From positions 6,406,978-6,470,977 of the forward strand of contig BCIA01000001.1 of the NCBI GenBank assembly GCA_001599815.1: a stretch of 64,000 bases of DNA. Reading direction: 5' to 3'. Both the position numbers and the translations under genes were made by a program. Position 1 is the stretch's first letter, and every line of letters starts with the position of its first letter. Below are positions 22,906 through 32,986 of this stretch, piece after piece. This DNA comes from Furcasterigmium furcatum (taxonomy: Eukaryota > Ascomycota > Sordariomycetes > Glomerellales > Plectosphaerellaceae). The notes below the pieces were generated by a model that saw nothing but the letters and a program-made list of their open reading frames with translations, searched no databases and was not told where the DNA came from.

Positions 22906-23440
22906 GCGTGTTGTACTGTACGCTACTTATTTTAATAAAAAGAAGCATAGAGAATAGGCTGGGTAGACGTAGGTAGAGGTAGCTGCTGTCTGCGTTATTG
23001 TTGTTATTGGGGCGGTTAAGGGTGGGTTGGTTGGCCTTACAAAAGCGGCTATCTTTTTTGTCGCCGACTTGGGTGTCTCCGTCGCTGCGGGATTACTGAC
23101 CGTTTTGGGAAGAATTACCTTGCACCATAATATGCACCGTTTTGGGAAGTGTTAATCATGTTGCAGCCGAGTTGGTCTCGAACATGGTCGCGGGATCTAT
23201 TCCCTAAAGGGGAATTACAGTTCTGTCACTCACGCTGTGCTGGGACTTAGACGTATACCGCTAAGTCCGACGAGAGTTGGACGCCTAGAAGTGTACGCGC
23301 GCGAGATCATGCTCTTGGTCAAATCACGATGGTAGCTATTTAGGTGTCCTAGCCCCATCCTTTCCCCGACCTCCTTGCCTCGACCTTTAGCTTTCGGATA
23401 ATCTAAGTTCAGGCTCATTCATTGATCTGAGACCCTCATT
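22906..23440. promoter_or_regulatory. Promoter of the intact fusion gene
   Basis: No gene seen. A 14-bp direct repeat, ACCGTTTTGGGAAG, occurs at 23099-23112 and 23136-23149, 37 bases apart, and could be a paired protein site; function unknown. Confidence 0.4.
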
Positions 23441-25375
23441 ATGTATTTTGCAACCAATGTGTACGGCTGGACGCTGCTGGCGCAGCGCGACGGTCGCGAG
23501 TGGGATGTCGCCCATGCTATGGCCGAGGCAAAGCGAGCCGGAGTCAGAGGGTGGGAAGATGCCATCAGAACCGCCGCCGAGGTGAAGCCCTTAGCGGACG
23601 AGGCCTCCCGACAAGGCCTCGAGATGCACTCGGCCTACGTTTTTGGCGCTTTCCACGAGCCAGACCTGGCTCGAGCCTCAACGGATAACGCCCTCGAGAT
23701 TGCCGATGCGCTGCGAACCGTCGGAGTCCGCCTTCTCATCATCAACCCGGATCCCCTACCAGACGGGGCTCTCAAAAGTGAGCAACAACTAGACACGCAG
23801 ACTAAGGCGGTCAACGAACTCGGCAAGGCCCTCGTGGGAATGGGGTGTAGTTTACTGTATCACAGCCACGACCCGGAGATGAAGGCCGGCGCTCGCGAAT
23901 TCCACCACATGCTCCTCAATACGGATCCAGACTGGGTCAGGCTGTGTCTGGACGTTCACTGGGTGTGGCGCGGCACGGAAAACAGCCAAAAGGCACTCCA
24001 CGATATCATCTCACTCTATGCTTCCCGCATCGATCTCCTCCACCTCCGCCAGTCGGTCGACGGTGTCTGGGCTGAATCCATTGGAGATGGTGATATCGAC
24101 TTCTTCGCCCTGACCCAACACCTGAAGTCCCACAAGGTCAAGGCATTGGCAACCCTTGAGCTGTGCATGGAACAAGGCACTCCGACGGACTTGACCGGTG
24201 AAAGAGCCAACGCCGACGCCATCGCATATCTACAGCCGCTGCTCGAAGGCCTGGCGACTGAGCCGCCGTCTGAGGAGGCCCGGATTCCCTGGCGGATCTA
24301 CCTGTACGGTGGAGGGGCAATTGCTCAGCACCACGCCCGGGCCGCCAAGACGGTTGAGAATCACCAGCTGTTCGTCGCGGACCCGTCAGCTTCCGCGCGA
24401 GAGTCATTCGCCCAGTCGTTCCCCCACGCGAAGCTCTTCGACAACGCAGCATCCATGCTCGAAAGCTCCATGGCGCGAGAACACGACATTGTCGTCATAG
24501 CAGTGCCGCCGGTCCTCCACCACTCGGCAGCGTTGCAAGCGATCCGCTCTGGCCGACACGTCCTCTGCGAGAAGCCCGTGACGCTATCTGAGGAGGAGCT
24601 GGACGATCTCCTCGCCGCAAGCCGGTCTGCGAACCGTCTCTTTGGTGACTGCAGCGTCCGGTTCCTTTGCAACGATGCCCTGCATCGTGCCCGGGACATC
24701 CTTGACGGCGGCGGGATCGGCACCGTATACCACGCTCGCCTCGTCAACCGGAAACCGAGACTTCGGCCGGGTATTGAGTTCCAGCCCGGGACCACCTGGT
24801 TCCTAGACAAGAATGTTGCCGGCGGAGGCGCTGTCTACGATTGGGGCGTGTACGACCTGGCCATGTTGTTTGACGTGCTGCGCCCGGTGGCCGCCCGTAT
24901 CGACACTGCGTGGGTTGCTACGCCCAAGACGGCTGTGGACCCTGTCGATAAGCCCATCACCGTTGACACGCACGCTGGTGCGACTATGACCCTGGAGCTG
25001 GCCAACGGGGCTCGGGTGGTCCTTGATTTCGAGAGGGGGTTCGGAATGCATGGCGAGGAACAGTCGATCCTAAGTGTAGATGGGTCAAAAGGTGGCTTGT
25101 CGTGGGAGTGGTGTCCGCCTTTCCAGGGCGAGAAGCCCACGGTTTCGCATTATGTCGATGTCGAAGGAAAAATAGAAAAGAGGGTCGAGACGTTCCCGGA
25201 CTTTGGATGGGATGAGGTCCACTGGCGTCCATTGCTGTCCTTCATCGACCTCGTCTTGGGCAAGGATAGCGTTGTTACTCCGCTCGACAGGTTGAAGTTC
25301 AACTACAAGGTCTTGGTGGGCATCTATACATGTGCTGAGAAGGGCAATCCTGTAGAGGTCCGCCTCGAGGCTTAG
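23441..25375 (+). CDS. Fusion of sugar-isomerase-like TIM barrel and Gfo/Idh/MocA dehydrogenase (intact copy)
   Basis: Intronless, 644 aa, two enzymes in one chain. Residues 1 to about 275 form an AP-endonuclease-2/xylose-isomerase-like barrel with plausible metal residues in AYVFGAFHEPD, CLDVHW, IDLLHLRQS and TLELCMEQ. From about 285 a Rossmann domain begins (YLYGGGAIAQHHARAA, a glycine-rich turn), with EKP at about 378 (CEKPVTLSEEELDDL) and the C-terminal domain GGGAVYDWGVYDLAMLFDVL. The usual His of the DxGxHxxD motif is Tyr here (GVYD), so catalysis may differ from classical members. Barrel and dehydrogenase acting together suggest sequential oxidation and epimerisation or elimination on a sugar or glycoside; inference. 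Its broken relative is at 13006-14145. No signal peptide, so cytosolic. Confidence 0.92.
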   Translation: MYFATNVYGWTLLAQRDGREWDVAHAMAEAKRAGVRGWEDAIRTAAEVKPLADEASRQGLEMHSAYVFGAFHEPDLARASTDNALEIADALRTVGVRLLIINPDPLPDGALKSEQQLDTQTKAVNELGKALVGMGCSLLYHSHDPEMKAGAREFHHMLLNTDPDWVRLCLDVHWVWRGTENSQKALHDIISLYASRIDLLHLRQSVDGVWAESIGDGDIDFFALTQHLKSHKVKALATLELCMEQGTPTDLTGERANADAIAYLQPLLEGLATEPPSEEARIPWRIYLYGGGAIAQHHARAAKTVENHQLFVADPSASARESFAQSFPHAKLFDNAASMLESSMAREHDIVVIAVPPVLHHSAALQAIRSGRHVLCEKPVTLSEEELDDLLAASRSANRLFGDCSVRFLCNDALHRARDILDGGGIGTVYHARLVNRKPRLRPGIEFQPGTTWFLDKNVAGGGAVYDWGVYDLAMLFDVLRPVAARIDTAWVATPKTAVDPVDKPITVDTHAGATMTLELANGARVVLDFERGFGMHGEEQSILSVDGSKGGLSWEWCPPFQGEKPTVSHYVDVEGKIEKRVETFPDFGWDEVHWRPLLSFIDLVLGKDSVVTPLDRLKFNYKVLVGIYTCAEKGNPVEVRLEA

Positions 25376-25495
25376 AGAAAAGGCTAAACCAGCCGTATCT
25401 AATATAACCCTCCTTTTAAATCTATCTGTAGGCGAGATAATATCGATTTGGGGCCCGTAAAGGTCTACTATATCTACTTTAACTACTTATCAACG

Positions 25496-26255
25496 ATGGC
25501 TTCGCAAACGCCCCTCTGGACAGTAGATGGGATTAACTTCGACCGCATACACGTAAGCGACCTGCTGCTCAAGGTATCAGAACACCTTCATGCTGAAATC
25601 GTTAGCATCTAGAATGCCAATCAGTCTCGCATGAGTGATGCGATCGATTGAGAGATTCGGCATCTAGCCATAGCAGATCTTCACCGATGTTAGCGAATAT
25701 ATCACTAAGACAAATCCCGATCTCGTGATACTATGCCCAGCAATAGCATACCACGCCAGAGATGCCTAAATTATATCTAAGCATAGGGAAGTAGACATCC
25801 TGATGGAGAAGCCTTTCACCGCAACCCTGGCCGATGCGGACAGCATCATCAACTCCATCACGGCGTCCGGTACCCGCCTCGCCATAAGCTAGCCGCTGAG
25901 ATAGTATAAATCCCACATCACCACGAAGAGACTAATTGAAGAAGCAACTATCGGTGACGTGACGGAGGCGCACTTCTACGATGGGAACCGCGGGCCCCTT
26001 TACTATCTCGCGGAGACGGTCGAGGTCACCGACGAAGAAGTCTAGCGACAGAAGCGAACATACGAGCATCAGGTGGGCGTGCAGACGAAAGACGATGAAG
26101 GTGTGAGGTCTGTTGCGGTCGATTTCCGCGACTTCCCTCGGCGTAACCCGGTAGACCACTAGTTGGACTGTAAGGAGAAGGGAATTCCTATTGATGGACC
26201 TTTGGATCATGGTCTTTGCCGCACGGCCCAGCGAGTTATCGATACGGGCTGTCGA
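25496..26255 (+). pseudogene. Pseudogene of the Gfo/Idh/MocA dehydrogenase
   Basis: Decayed relative of the intact gene at 11673-12749. It opens well (GINFDRIHVSDLLLKVSEHL) and breaks at a TAG after AEIVSI. Matching pieces then appear in shifting frames: FTDVSEYITKTNPDLVILCP, DILMEKPFTATLADADSII, KSHITTKRLIEEATIGDV, EAHFYDGNRGPLYYLAETVE, VTDEEV then TAG. About 330 bases corresponding to the centre of the C-terminal domain are missing, after which HQVGVQTKD, IPIDGPLDHGLCRTAQRVID follow to the end. Several stops replace TGG or CAG-type codons, for example WPLRW reads as *PLR*. It follows the intact fusion gene on the same strand by 120 bases, mirroring the left-hand copy. Confidence 0.9.
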
Positions 26256-26786
26256 GTCCGCTAGGCAGCAGAGACCTGGACTTGCTTTCTTAATGACGTG
26301 TAACATAGAAGAACGTGACTGGGGCGCTTCTCCTGAACAATTTGTCGATGTAGTGCGCGACCAATGCAGCAACACCGATCACCGAGAGTTCTCCGACACA
26401 GCGACGGGATCTATTACCTTGTTGGGTCCTGGGGCAGAATGTTTTGCTTGATTAGGTGGCGGGGAGAGTTAACCTCCGCACCTTCAACCGGGGACCATTA
26501 TCCATCCAGGTTCTGGCCGATCAGGGTAGATGTACAGTGCGAGCAATAACTTTCAAAGATTATCTCAGCTGGCATGATAGTATCGACGCATACATGCATG
26601 GTGGTGCGGGGAATTGGGGGAAGATATGGGGTAGCGCGGGGTCTCGGGACCTGAAGCAAACTTGACCAAGCACTACCTGGGGGAGCAGGTGTGTCGAAGA
26701 GAATGGCTATATTATATTCACCGGCCTACGCCCTTGGCTCTAGTTCTTCCTACCTTGAACACCGGTATTGAGTCTCTTAGACCTCT

Positions 26787-26819
<33 letters not shown>

Positions 26820-26873
26820 CTACTTACTACTACTACACACCCCCATTGAATTTCTCCTTGCGACACGAACAAC
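26256..26873. promoter_or_regulatory. Promoter and leader of the sugar porter, with microsatellite
   Basis: No gene seen. The last 90 bases hold a CTA microsatellite and a pyrimidine-rich leader just before the porter start codon. Confidence 0.5.
26787..26818. repeat. (CTA)10 microsatellite
   Basis: Ten perfect CTA units at 26787-26816, followed by further imperfect TAC triplets to about 26836. It ends some 40-60 bases before the MFS start codon and probably lies in the 5' UTR. Confidence 0.9.
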
Positions 26874-29132
26874 ATGAAGTTTGCAGCCCTGCAACCGACT
26901 TTTGCCAAGAAAGATGCGGCAATTGTCGCTCAGGACGAGGCCCCTGAGCTAGAAAGAGTTGTATGGTATCAAGATGCAGGCCTCAGGAAGCTCATGTTCT
27001 ACTGCCTCGTGCTCTCCATCTCCTCCTCAACCACTGGTTATGACGGGTAAGTAAAGAAAAAGAATCAAGCCGTGCACTAGCTCTAGAGTTCGACCTTATC
27101 CCGAGGTTTTCTACATCTGTTCGCTAACGTGCGCTCATCACAGCATGTTCCTCAACTCGGTTCAGAACTTTGATACTTGGCAAACTTTCTTCGATCACCC
27201 TGAAGGATCGGAGCTTGGGCTTCTCGGTGCCCTCTACATGATTGGCGGTGTTTTCTCGATTCTCATGGCGTAAGTTGGAAGCCTCCATACTCCCAGGTGA
27301 CAAGGCCTGACCCTAGCTTGCCTTGAAGTGGCAGGCTGTTAAAGCTAATACGTTCCTATCAGCCCGGCTCTCTGCGACCGATTTGGTCGCAAGACACCCA
27401 TCGCTCTTGGCTGTGTGATCATGGCCGCCGGCGGGTTACTTCAGGGATTCTGCCGCGATATGAACAGTATGTGAGGCTGAGGACGCAAAAGATGTGACTT
27501 TCAGACAATCTGCTGACTGGAAATGCGTATAGTGTTCATGGCCGGACGGGTGATGCTCGGATTTGGCACCTCATTTACCCAGATCGGTTCGCCCATGTTG
27601 CTGGCTGAGATTGCCCACCCGCAACACAGGTCACGCCTCACCACCTTTTACAACTGCCAGTGGTACATCGGGGCATTCAGTGAGTCATTTCAACACTACC
27701 TAGCCCTTCCCTTGGACAACACGTATGGGTACTTGCTGGTTTTACGAGGTTGAAGAGCTCTTTTTAGCACTTTGAGCCTGCTGTTGTTGGTAGGACTTTG
27801 ACTGATAATCATGGCTTTCAAGTGGTGGCATGGCTCTCCTTTGGCACCAACTACCTCAACAACGACTGGTCCTGGCGTATCCCGGCCCTTTGTCAGTCCG
27901 TCCCTTCCTTAACGCAGCTGTCGCTGCTCTGGTGTAAGTTCCACCGACATCCAGGGCCCACTCCCGTTATCATTGCTTCCCCGTCACCTCGGGGCTGATT
28001 AGCTGCTATTCTAACAGTCTGAGCTCGGAGCAGGGGTCCCGGAGTCACCGAGATTTCTCATCGCCAGGGACAAGCATGAAGAAGCCCTGAAGATGCTGAC
28101 CAAGTACCATGGAAACGGAGATTTAAACAATCCAACAGTACAGTTCGAATATCGCGAAATCCGCGAGACACTGGAGCAGGAGATGGTTGCAAAGAAGACC
28201 AGCAGCTTCCTTGACTTTGTGCGGACCAAAGGGAACATACATCGTCTCGGCATTCTCGTCTCAGCATCCGTATTTGGAATGTGGTCTGGCAATGCCATCA
28301 TCGCAGTTTATACCAGTCTGCTTTACGAAAAGGCCGGCATTTCGAGCTCAGAAGCTAGACTCGGGGTACGTTACTTTTCAGGCAGGGCCATACCATATTA
28401 TGCCTCGCCCAGTGCTCAAGCGCTTGCTCTACATTCTCAGCTGACATTTCTCGGTGGTACCTTTAGCTAGGTGGTGGTTTGACTGCTGTGTCCTTTGTGG
28501 CTGCCACCTTCATGGCTGTCAACGTTGATCGGTTCGGTCGCCGGCCGAGCTTCCTCGTCTCGACAGGCGGCATGTTTGTGACTTTTGTTTTTTGGACCTT
28601 GACTTCGGGTCTCTACGAGGACCATCAAGCAGTAGGCGCCAACTACGCCATGATTGTCTTCATCTGGATTTTCAACGTCTTCTACTCTCTCGCTTGGACT
28701 GGTCTCATTGTGGCATATCCGATTGAGATCTTGCCGTACAACCTAAGGGCAAAAGGCATGATGATCTCGGGTCTGTCCATCCAGATTGCCTTGCTTTTGA
28801 ATATCTATGCCAATCCGGTGGCATTCGAATACTTTGGCGACCAAGCCTGGAAGTTGTATCTCATCTACACGGTACGTGTTTTGACTACGTCGATCACTAT
28901 TGCTACGTTCTCCCTCCCTACTTTCAGAAACCCCGAAGCCTCACTAATCAATACTTCAAAGCGCTGGATTATTGTCGAATTTGCTGTCGTCTACTTCTTC
29001 TATGTTGAAACCAAAGGCCCTACCTTGGAGGAGATGACGAAGTTATTTGATGGAGACGACGCCGGAGCGACTCAAATTGATATCAACCCCAAGAACAAAG
29101 ACGCTGAAGTCATCGAGCACCATGAAAGGTAG
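26874..29132 (+). CDS. MFS sugar porter
   Basis: 522-aa, 12-helix proton/sugar symporter of the hexose/lactose-permease class. Exons: 26874-27046, 27144-27269, 27363-27466, 27533-27679, 27823-27933, 28034-28365, 28467-28871, 28962-29132; every join is in phase. Sugar-porter motifs: GLLGALYMIGG in helix 2, CDRFGRK in loop 2-3, WVPESPRFLIARDKHEEA after helix 6, VDRFGRRPSF in loop 8-9 and VETKGPTLEEM at the C-terminus. The opening YDGMFLNSVQNFDTWQTFF resembles fungal disaccharide and hexose transporters. Two acceptors were chosen over nearer AGs because only they keep the frame (28033 and 28466). Placed next to the sugar-catabolic genes, it is the likely uptake step of the island; substrate not readable. 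Confidence 0.92.
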
Positions 29133-30091
29133 CTGATACTACTGCCCTGGTGCTACGACAAGGTCAATATGCTTGGGGATTTAAATCATGGCAGGGACTT
29201 GCCGGCGAAGGTGGTACCTCGCGCAACTTGATACCTAGGCAGAATGGATTGTGCGCCATTGCTCACGTATACCACTTCCGGAATGAGGGTCCATGGTTCA
29301 AGTACTTCAATGCTGCCCAGGAATCAATTCCCTTCCATGTCGGCAATCGGGCCTCGTAAGTACTGGCGAAATTTGTGTGTAGGGTTGAAGAGAGACAGTC
29401 TCAGCCCCTCCCTAGTAGAATAGGGGATTATCTCAACTTCTGTCAGGTTGCAAAAGAGACCATCTCGAATGCCATCACATTGAATGGGATTCCATCTCAA
29501 CTTCTATCTGGTTTCAAGAGGCATCATCTCGACTGGCTTCCAGTAGAAAGGGAGGTAATCACAGCTGCAATCAGGTTTCGAGAGAGGTCGCCTTAACTTG
29601 AGGCAGCTTCAATAGAGATCATCTCAAGTGCCACCAAACAAAACGCAAGATCATCTCCACAACCCAAAGCTCAATTTGAGCCTCATCGAAACGTGTTGGC
29701 CACTTGGGACCGTTTGCCGTTGATACCATTTGGCGTCTGGTAGCCGAATGGCGTTGGGTTTGGCGGGTGAGAACAGGACGTCGCCAAATACCAATGCCGT
29801 CAGGATCAGCCTTCACTGGCGAATGCCGTTTACGAAACACAACCATTTGCAGACGTGATCTCATTGCGTGGCCCTGAACAAATCTACAGAGTCTATGAAA
29901 AGCCACAAGTCGGGACGCCCTCCCGACGCAGGAAAGCAGGCTCAGCCGCCGCGACAAAATGACAACTTTTGCGTGCCTGTGTCCCAGTGAATCGGCAATC
30001 TGGTCTTCGCGACCGCCTGAATAACAACCGCACTACCGAGCCAGCTGCTCGCGTCGTCCATCGCCGTCGCTCCGCCCTATTGGCAGTACAT
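29133..30091. repeat. Intergenic, with a degenerate tandem repeat at about 29380-29640
   Basis: No gene recognised. 29380-29640 is made of degenerate units of the type ATCTCAACTTCT-x-GGTTKCAARAG, seen at about 29427 and 29493, with further CATCTCGA and CATCTCAA echoes. The short words resemble those of the interspersed repeats at 40.5, 44.2, 52.8 and 55.8 kb. The rest is the 3' flank of the Hsp70 gene and of the sugar porter. Confidence 0.55.
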
Positions 30092-32444
30092 TTACCGGGA
30101 GGACATAGCCTTGGTGACGAGACGCTTGAGGGCGAGCTCCTGCTTCTTGAGGTCCTCGGCGGAAGCGTCGGTGATCTCGAGCTTGGCCATGGCCTCGGAG
30201 ACCTGCTGCTCGATCTTGTCCTTCTGGCCGCGCTTGAGCTTGAGGGACAGGGTGGGGTCGGAGATGATCTCCTCGACACGGCCGATGTACGACTCGAGCT
30301 GCTGCTTGGCCTCGAACTTCTTGGAGAAGGCCTCGTCGGCGTTCTTGAACTTGTCGGCGTCGTTGATCATCTTCTCGATCTCGCCGGAAGACAGCTTGCC
30401 GACGGAGTTGGAGATGGTGATGTTGGCGCTGCGGCCGGAGGTCTTCTCGGTGGCGGTGACCTTGAGGATACCGTTGACGTCGACCTCGAAGACACACTCG
30501 AGGACGGCCTCGCCGGCGCGCATGGGGGGGATGGGAGCAAGGGTGAACTCGCCGAGGGAGGTGTTGTCCTCGCAGTTCACACGCTCACCCTGGTAGACAG
30601 GGAACTGGACGGTCTGCTGGTTGTCGGCAACGGTGGTGAACGTCCTATTGAGTTTCTGTTAGTTTTGATCATCTGGGCGTGTGTAGACTTCGACGTAGAG
30701 CATCAGAGCTCAACGGAGGGATGAAGTCGGGGGGGCGGGTGAAAAGTGGGTATGGATGGAGAAGTGGATACGGAAGAGTGGAGTCGAGCGGACCCGCGAT
30801 ACTGTCGCTGGGAGCTCCGGACTCGCGATCCGATGCGCTTTTCCGGGGATTCTTTGGGAGTTTCTGGGGACTACTTGCCTCTTCTTGATAGTGGGGACAG
30901 TCTGGCCGCGGGCGACGACAGGGGCGAAGATGTTGCCCTCCATGGCAACACCGAGGGACAGGGGGACGACATCGAGGAGGAGGAGGTCGGCGGTCTCGGC
31001 AGAGGTGGCCTTGCCGGAGAGGATACCGGCCTGGACGGCGGCACCGTAGGCGACGGCCTCATCGGGGTTGATGCTCTTCTCGAGCTTCTTGCCGTCGAAG
31101 AACTCGGACAGCAGCTTCTGGATGCGGGGGATACGGGTGGAACCACCGACGAGGACGATCTCGTCGACCTGGTTCTTCTCGAGGCCGGAGTCCTTGAGGA
31201 CGGTGGCGACGGGCTGGAGGGTGCCGGAGAAGGCCTTGGCGTTGAGCTCCTCGAAACGGGCACGGGTGAGCTGCAGCTGGAAGTCCTCGCCATCGAAGAG
31301 AGAGTCGATCTCGATGGTGGCCTGGGCGCCGGAGGAGAGGGTACGCTTGGCACGCTCGCAAGCAGTGCGGAGACGGCGGAGGGCACGGGCATCGCCGGAG
31401 ATGTCCTTCTTGGTCTTGCGCTGGAAGTCCTTCTTGCAGTGGTCGAGCAGGTTGGTGTCGAAGTCCTGACCACCAAGATGGGTGTCACCGGAGGTGGCCT
31501 TGACGGTGAAGACACCGCCCTGGATGTGGAGGAGGGAGACATCGAAAGTGCCACCGCCGAGATCGTAGATCAGGACGTTGCGCTCCTTGTCGGACTTGCC
31601 GGCGCCGAGACCGTAGGCGATAGCGGCGGCGGTGGGCTCGTTGATGATACGGAGGACGTTGAGGCCGGAGATGGCGCCGGCGTCCTTGGTGGCCTGACGC
31701 TGGTTGTCGTTGAAGTAGGCGGGGACGGTGATGACGGCCTTCTCAACCTTCTTGCCGATCTTGGTCTCGGCAATCTCCTTCATCTGGGGGGATGTCAGTC
31801 GTGGAACCACGGGAGGAAGGCGTCAGGGTACGCACCTTGATGAGGACCATGGAGGAGATCTCCTGGGGGGAGAAAGACTTGGTCTCGCCGAGGTACTCGA
31901 CCTCGACCTTGGGGGAACCGTTGCCATCGTCGATGACCTTGAAGGGCCAGGTGTCGGTATCCTTCTTGACGGTGGGGTCGTCGAAGCGGCGGCCGATGAG
32001 ACGCCTGGGACGGTCAGCACTTGGGCTTGCGGGACTGGGAGACGCAGCCGGGCACTCACTTGACATCGAAGACGGTGTTGGCCGGGTTCATGGCAGCCTG
32101 GTTCTTGGCAGCCTCACCGATCAGGCGCTCCTTGTCAGTGAAGCTGACGAAGGAGGGGGTGGTGAAGGATCCCTGCTCGTTGGCAATGATCTCGACATTG
32201 GTTCCCTCGTAGATGGCGACGACGGAGTAGGTGGTACCTGTGACGGGTGGTTAGACGGGATCGATACCGGTCAATGGATGATGGACGCTGGATGGGATCG
32301 GGCGGAGGCTGAGGGAGAGGCGCCGGCGGTCGACGGGGAGTCGGTCGTGCGTGGGCGGTGAACGGGGCTTGCGGTGCGCGCTGGACGCAATTGAGACTCA
32401 CCCAGGTCGATGCCAACGGCACCATCGTAGACTTCGTCCGCCAT
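30092..32444 (-). CDS. ssb1: Ribosome-associated Hsp70 chaperone, Ssb type
   Basis: 615-aa cytosolic Hsp70 that binds nascent chains at the ribosome with the RAC co-chaperone. Exons on the minus strand: 32444-32402, 32237-32060, 32004-31836, 31783-30879, 30644-30092. The ATPase domain has GIDLGTTYS (rebuilt across intron 1), IYDLGGGTFDVSLL, VGGSTRIPRIQKLL and INEPTAAAIAYGLG. The substrate-binding domain holds QFPVYQGERVNCEDNTSLGE. The C-terminus LKRLVTKAMSSR, lacking an EEVD tail, marks the Ssb branch and not Ssa. Intron 4 has a GC donor (GCAAGT at 30878-30873); the neighbouring GT does not keep frame. Introns are concentrated in the 5' third, as is usual in fungal hsp70 genes. Confidence 0.96.
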
Positions 32445-32986
32445 TTTGATGATTTGTGTGATCGGTGATTCCTGAAGGGGGGAGGTTGAAGGTTCAGGGT
32501 CGAGGAGGTCGAGGAAGTGCGCGGGGTCTAAATGGAGGATCGAATTTTTGGGGGGGCTAGAAAGAATTTCGCCTGCGAACTTTTTCGCAGGCCGGCGGAT
32601 GCGCTAGTCCGGGTGCGGCTAGCGGGGCCGGCCCACCAAGGAATTTTGACCTCGCGTATCTTATCTGCGGGTTCTGCCGAGGGTGACCGCTCTGGGGGTG
32701 AATGGTGACAGACGACGACGAGAACATGTCAATATCAGAATCATATTCGTCTCAAGCAGCCAGCGACGACGGCGGCGACTGAGAAATCGAAGACAGGCGC
32801 CGACAGGCAGAGCATCCCGCCGGAAGTGTGCTCATTGCCAGTCTTCTCGCTAAATACGCCCCCCGTCTTTCACCAACCTCCCCGGCCGAGCATCGCCCAC
32901 CCCGAGCCTCACCGCCTTTGTCCGGCCGCGGCAAGGGATGAGCTTGCTTTGTCCCGGAAGCTCCCCATGCGACCTGTGCGGTCCCC
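32445..32986. promoter_or_regulatory. Intergenic, Ssb1 promoter
   Basis: No gene seen in 542 bases. GAA/TTC words (AGAAAGAATTTCG and GCGAACTTTTTCGC, 32560-32600) loosely resemble heat-shock elements, though Ssb genes are usually controlled like ribosomal-protein genes. The remainder leads into the 3' end of the next minus-strand gene. Confidence 0.3.

Noticed and set aside
30746..31840. 364-codon open frame antisense to Ssb1, and a 251-codon one at 29969-30724
   Set aside because: Antisense frames in GC-rich hsp70 genes are a known codon-bias artefact; the product is Gly/Asp/Val low-complexity, with no start context.
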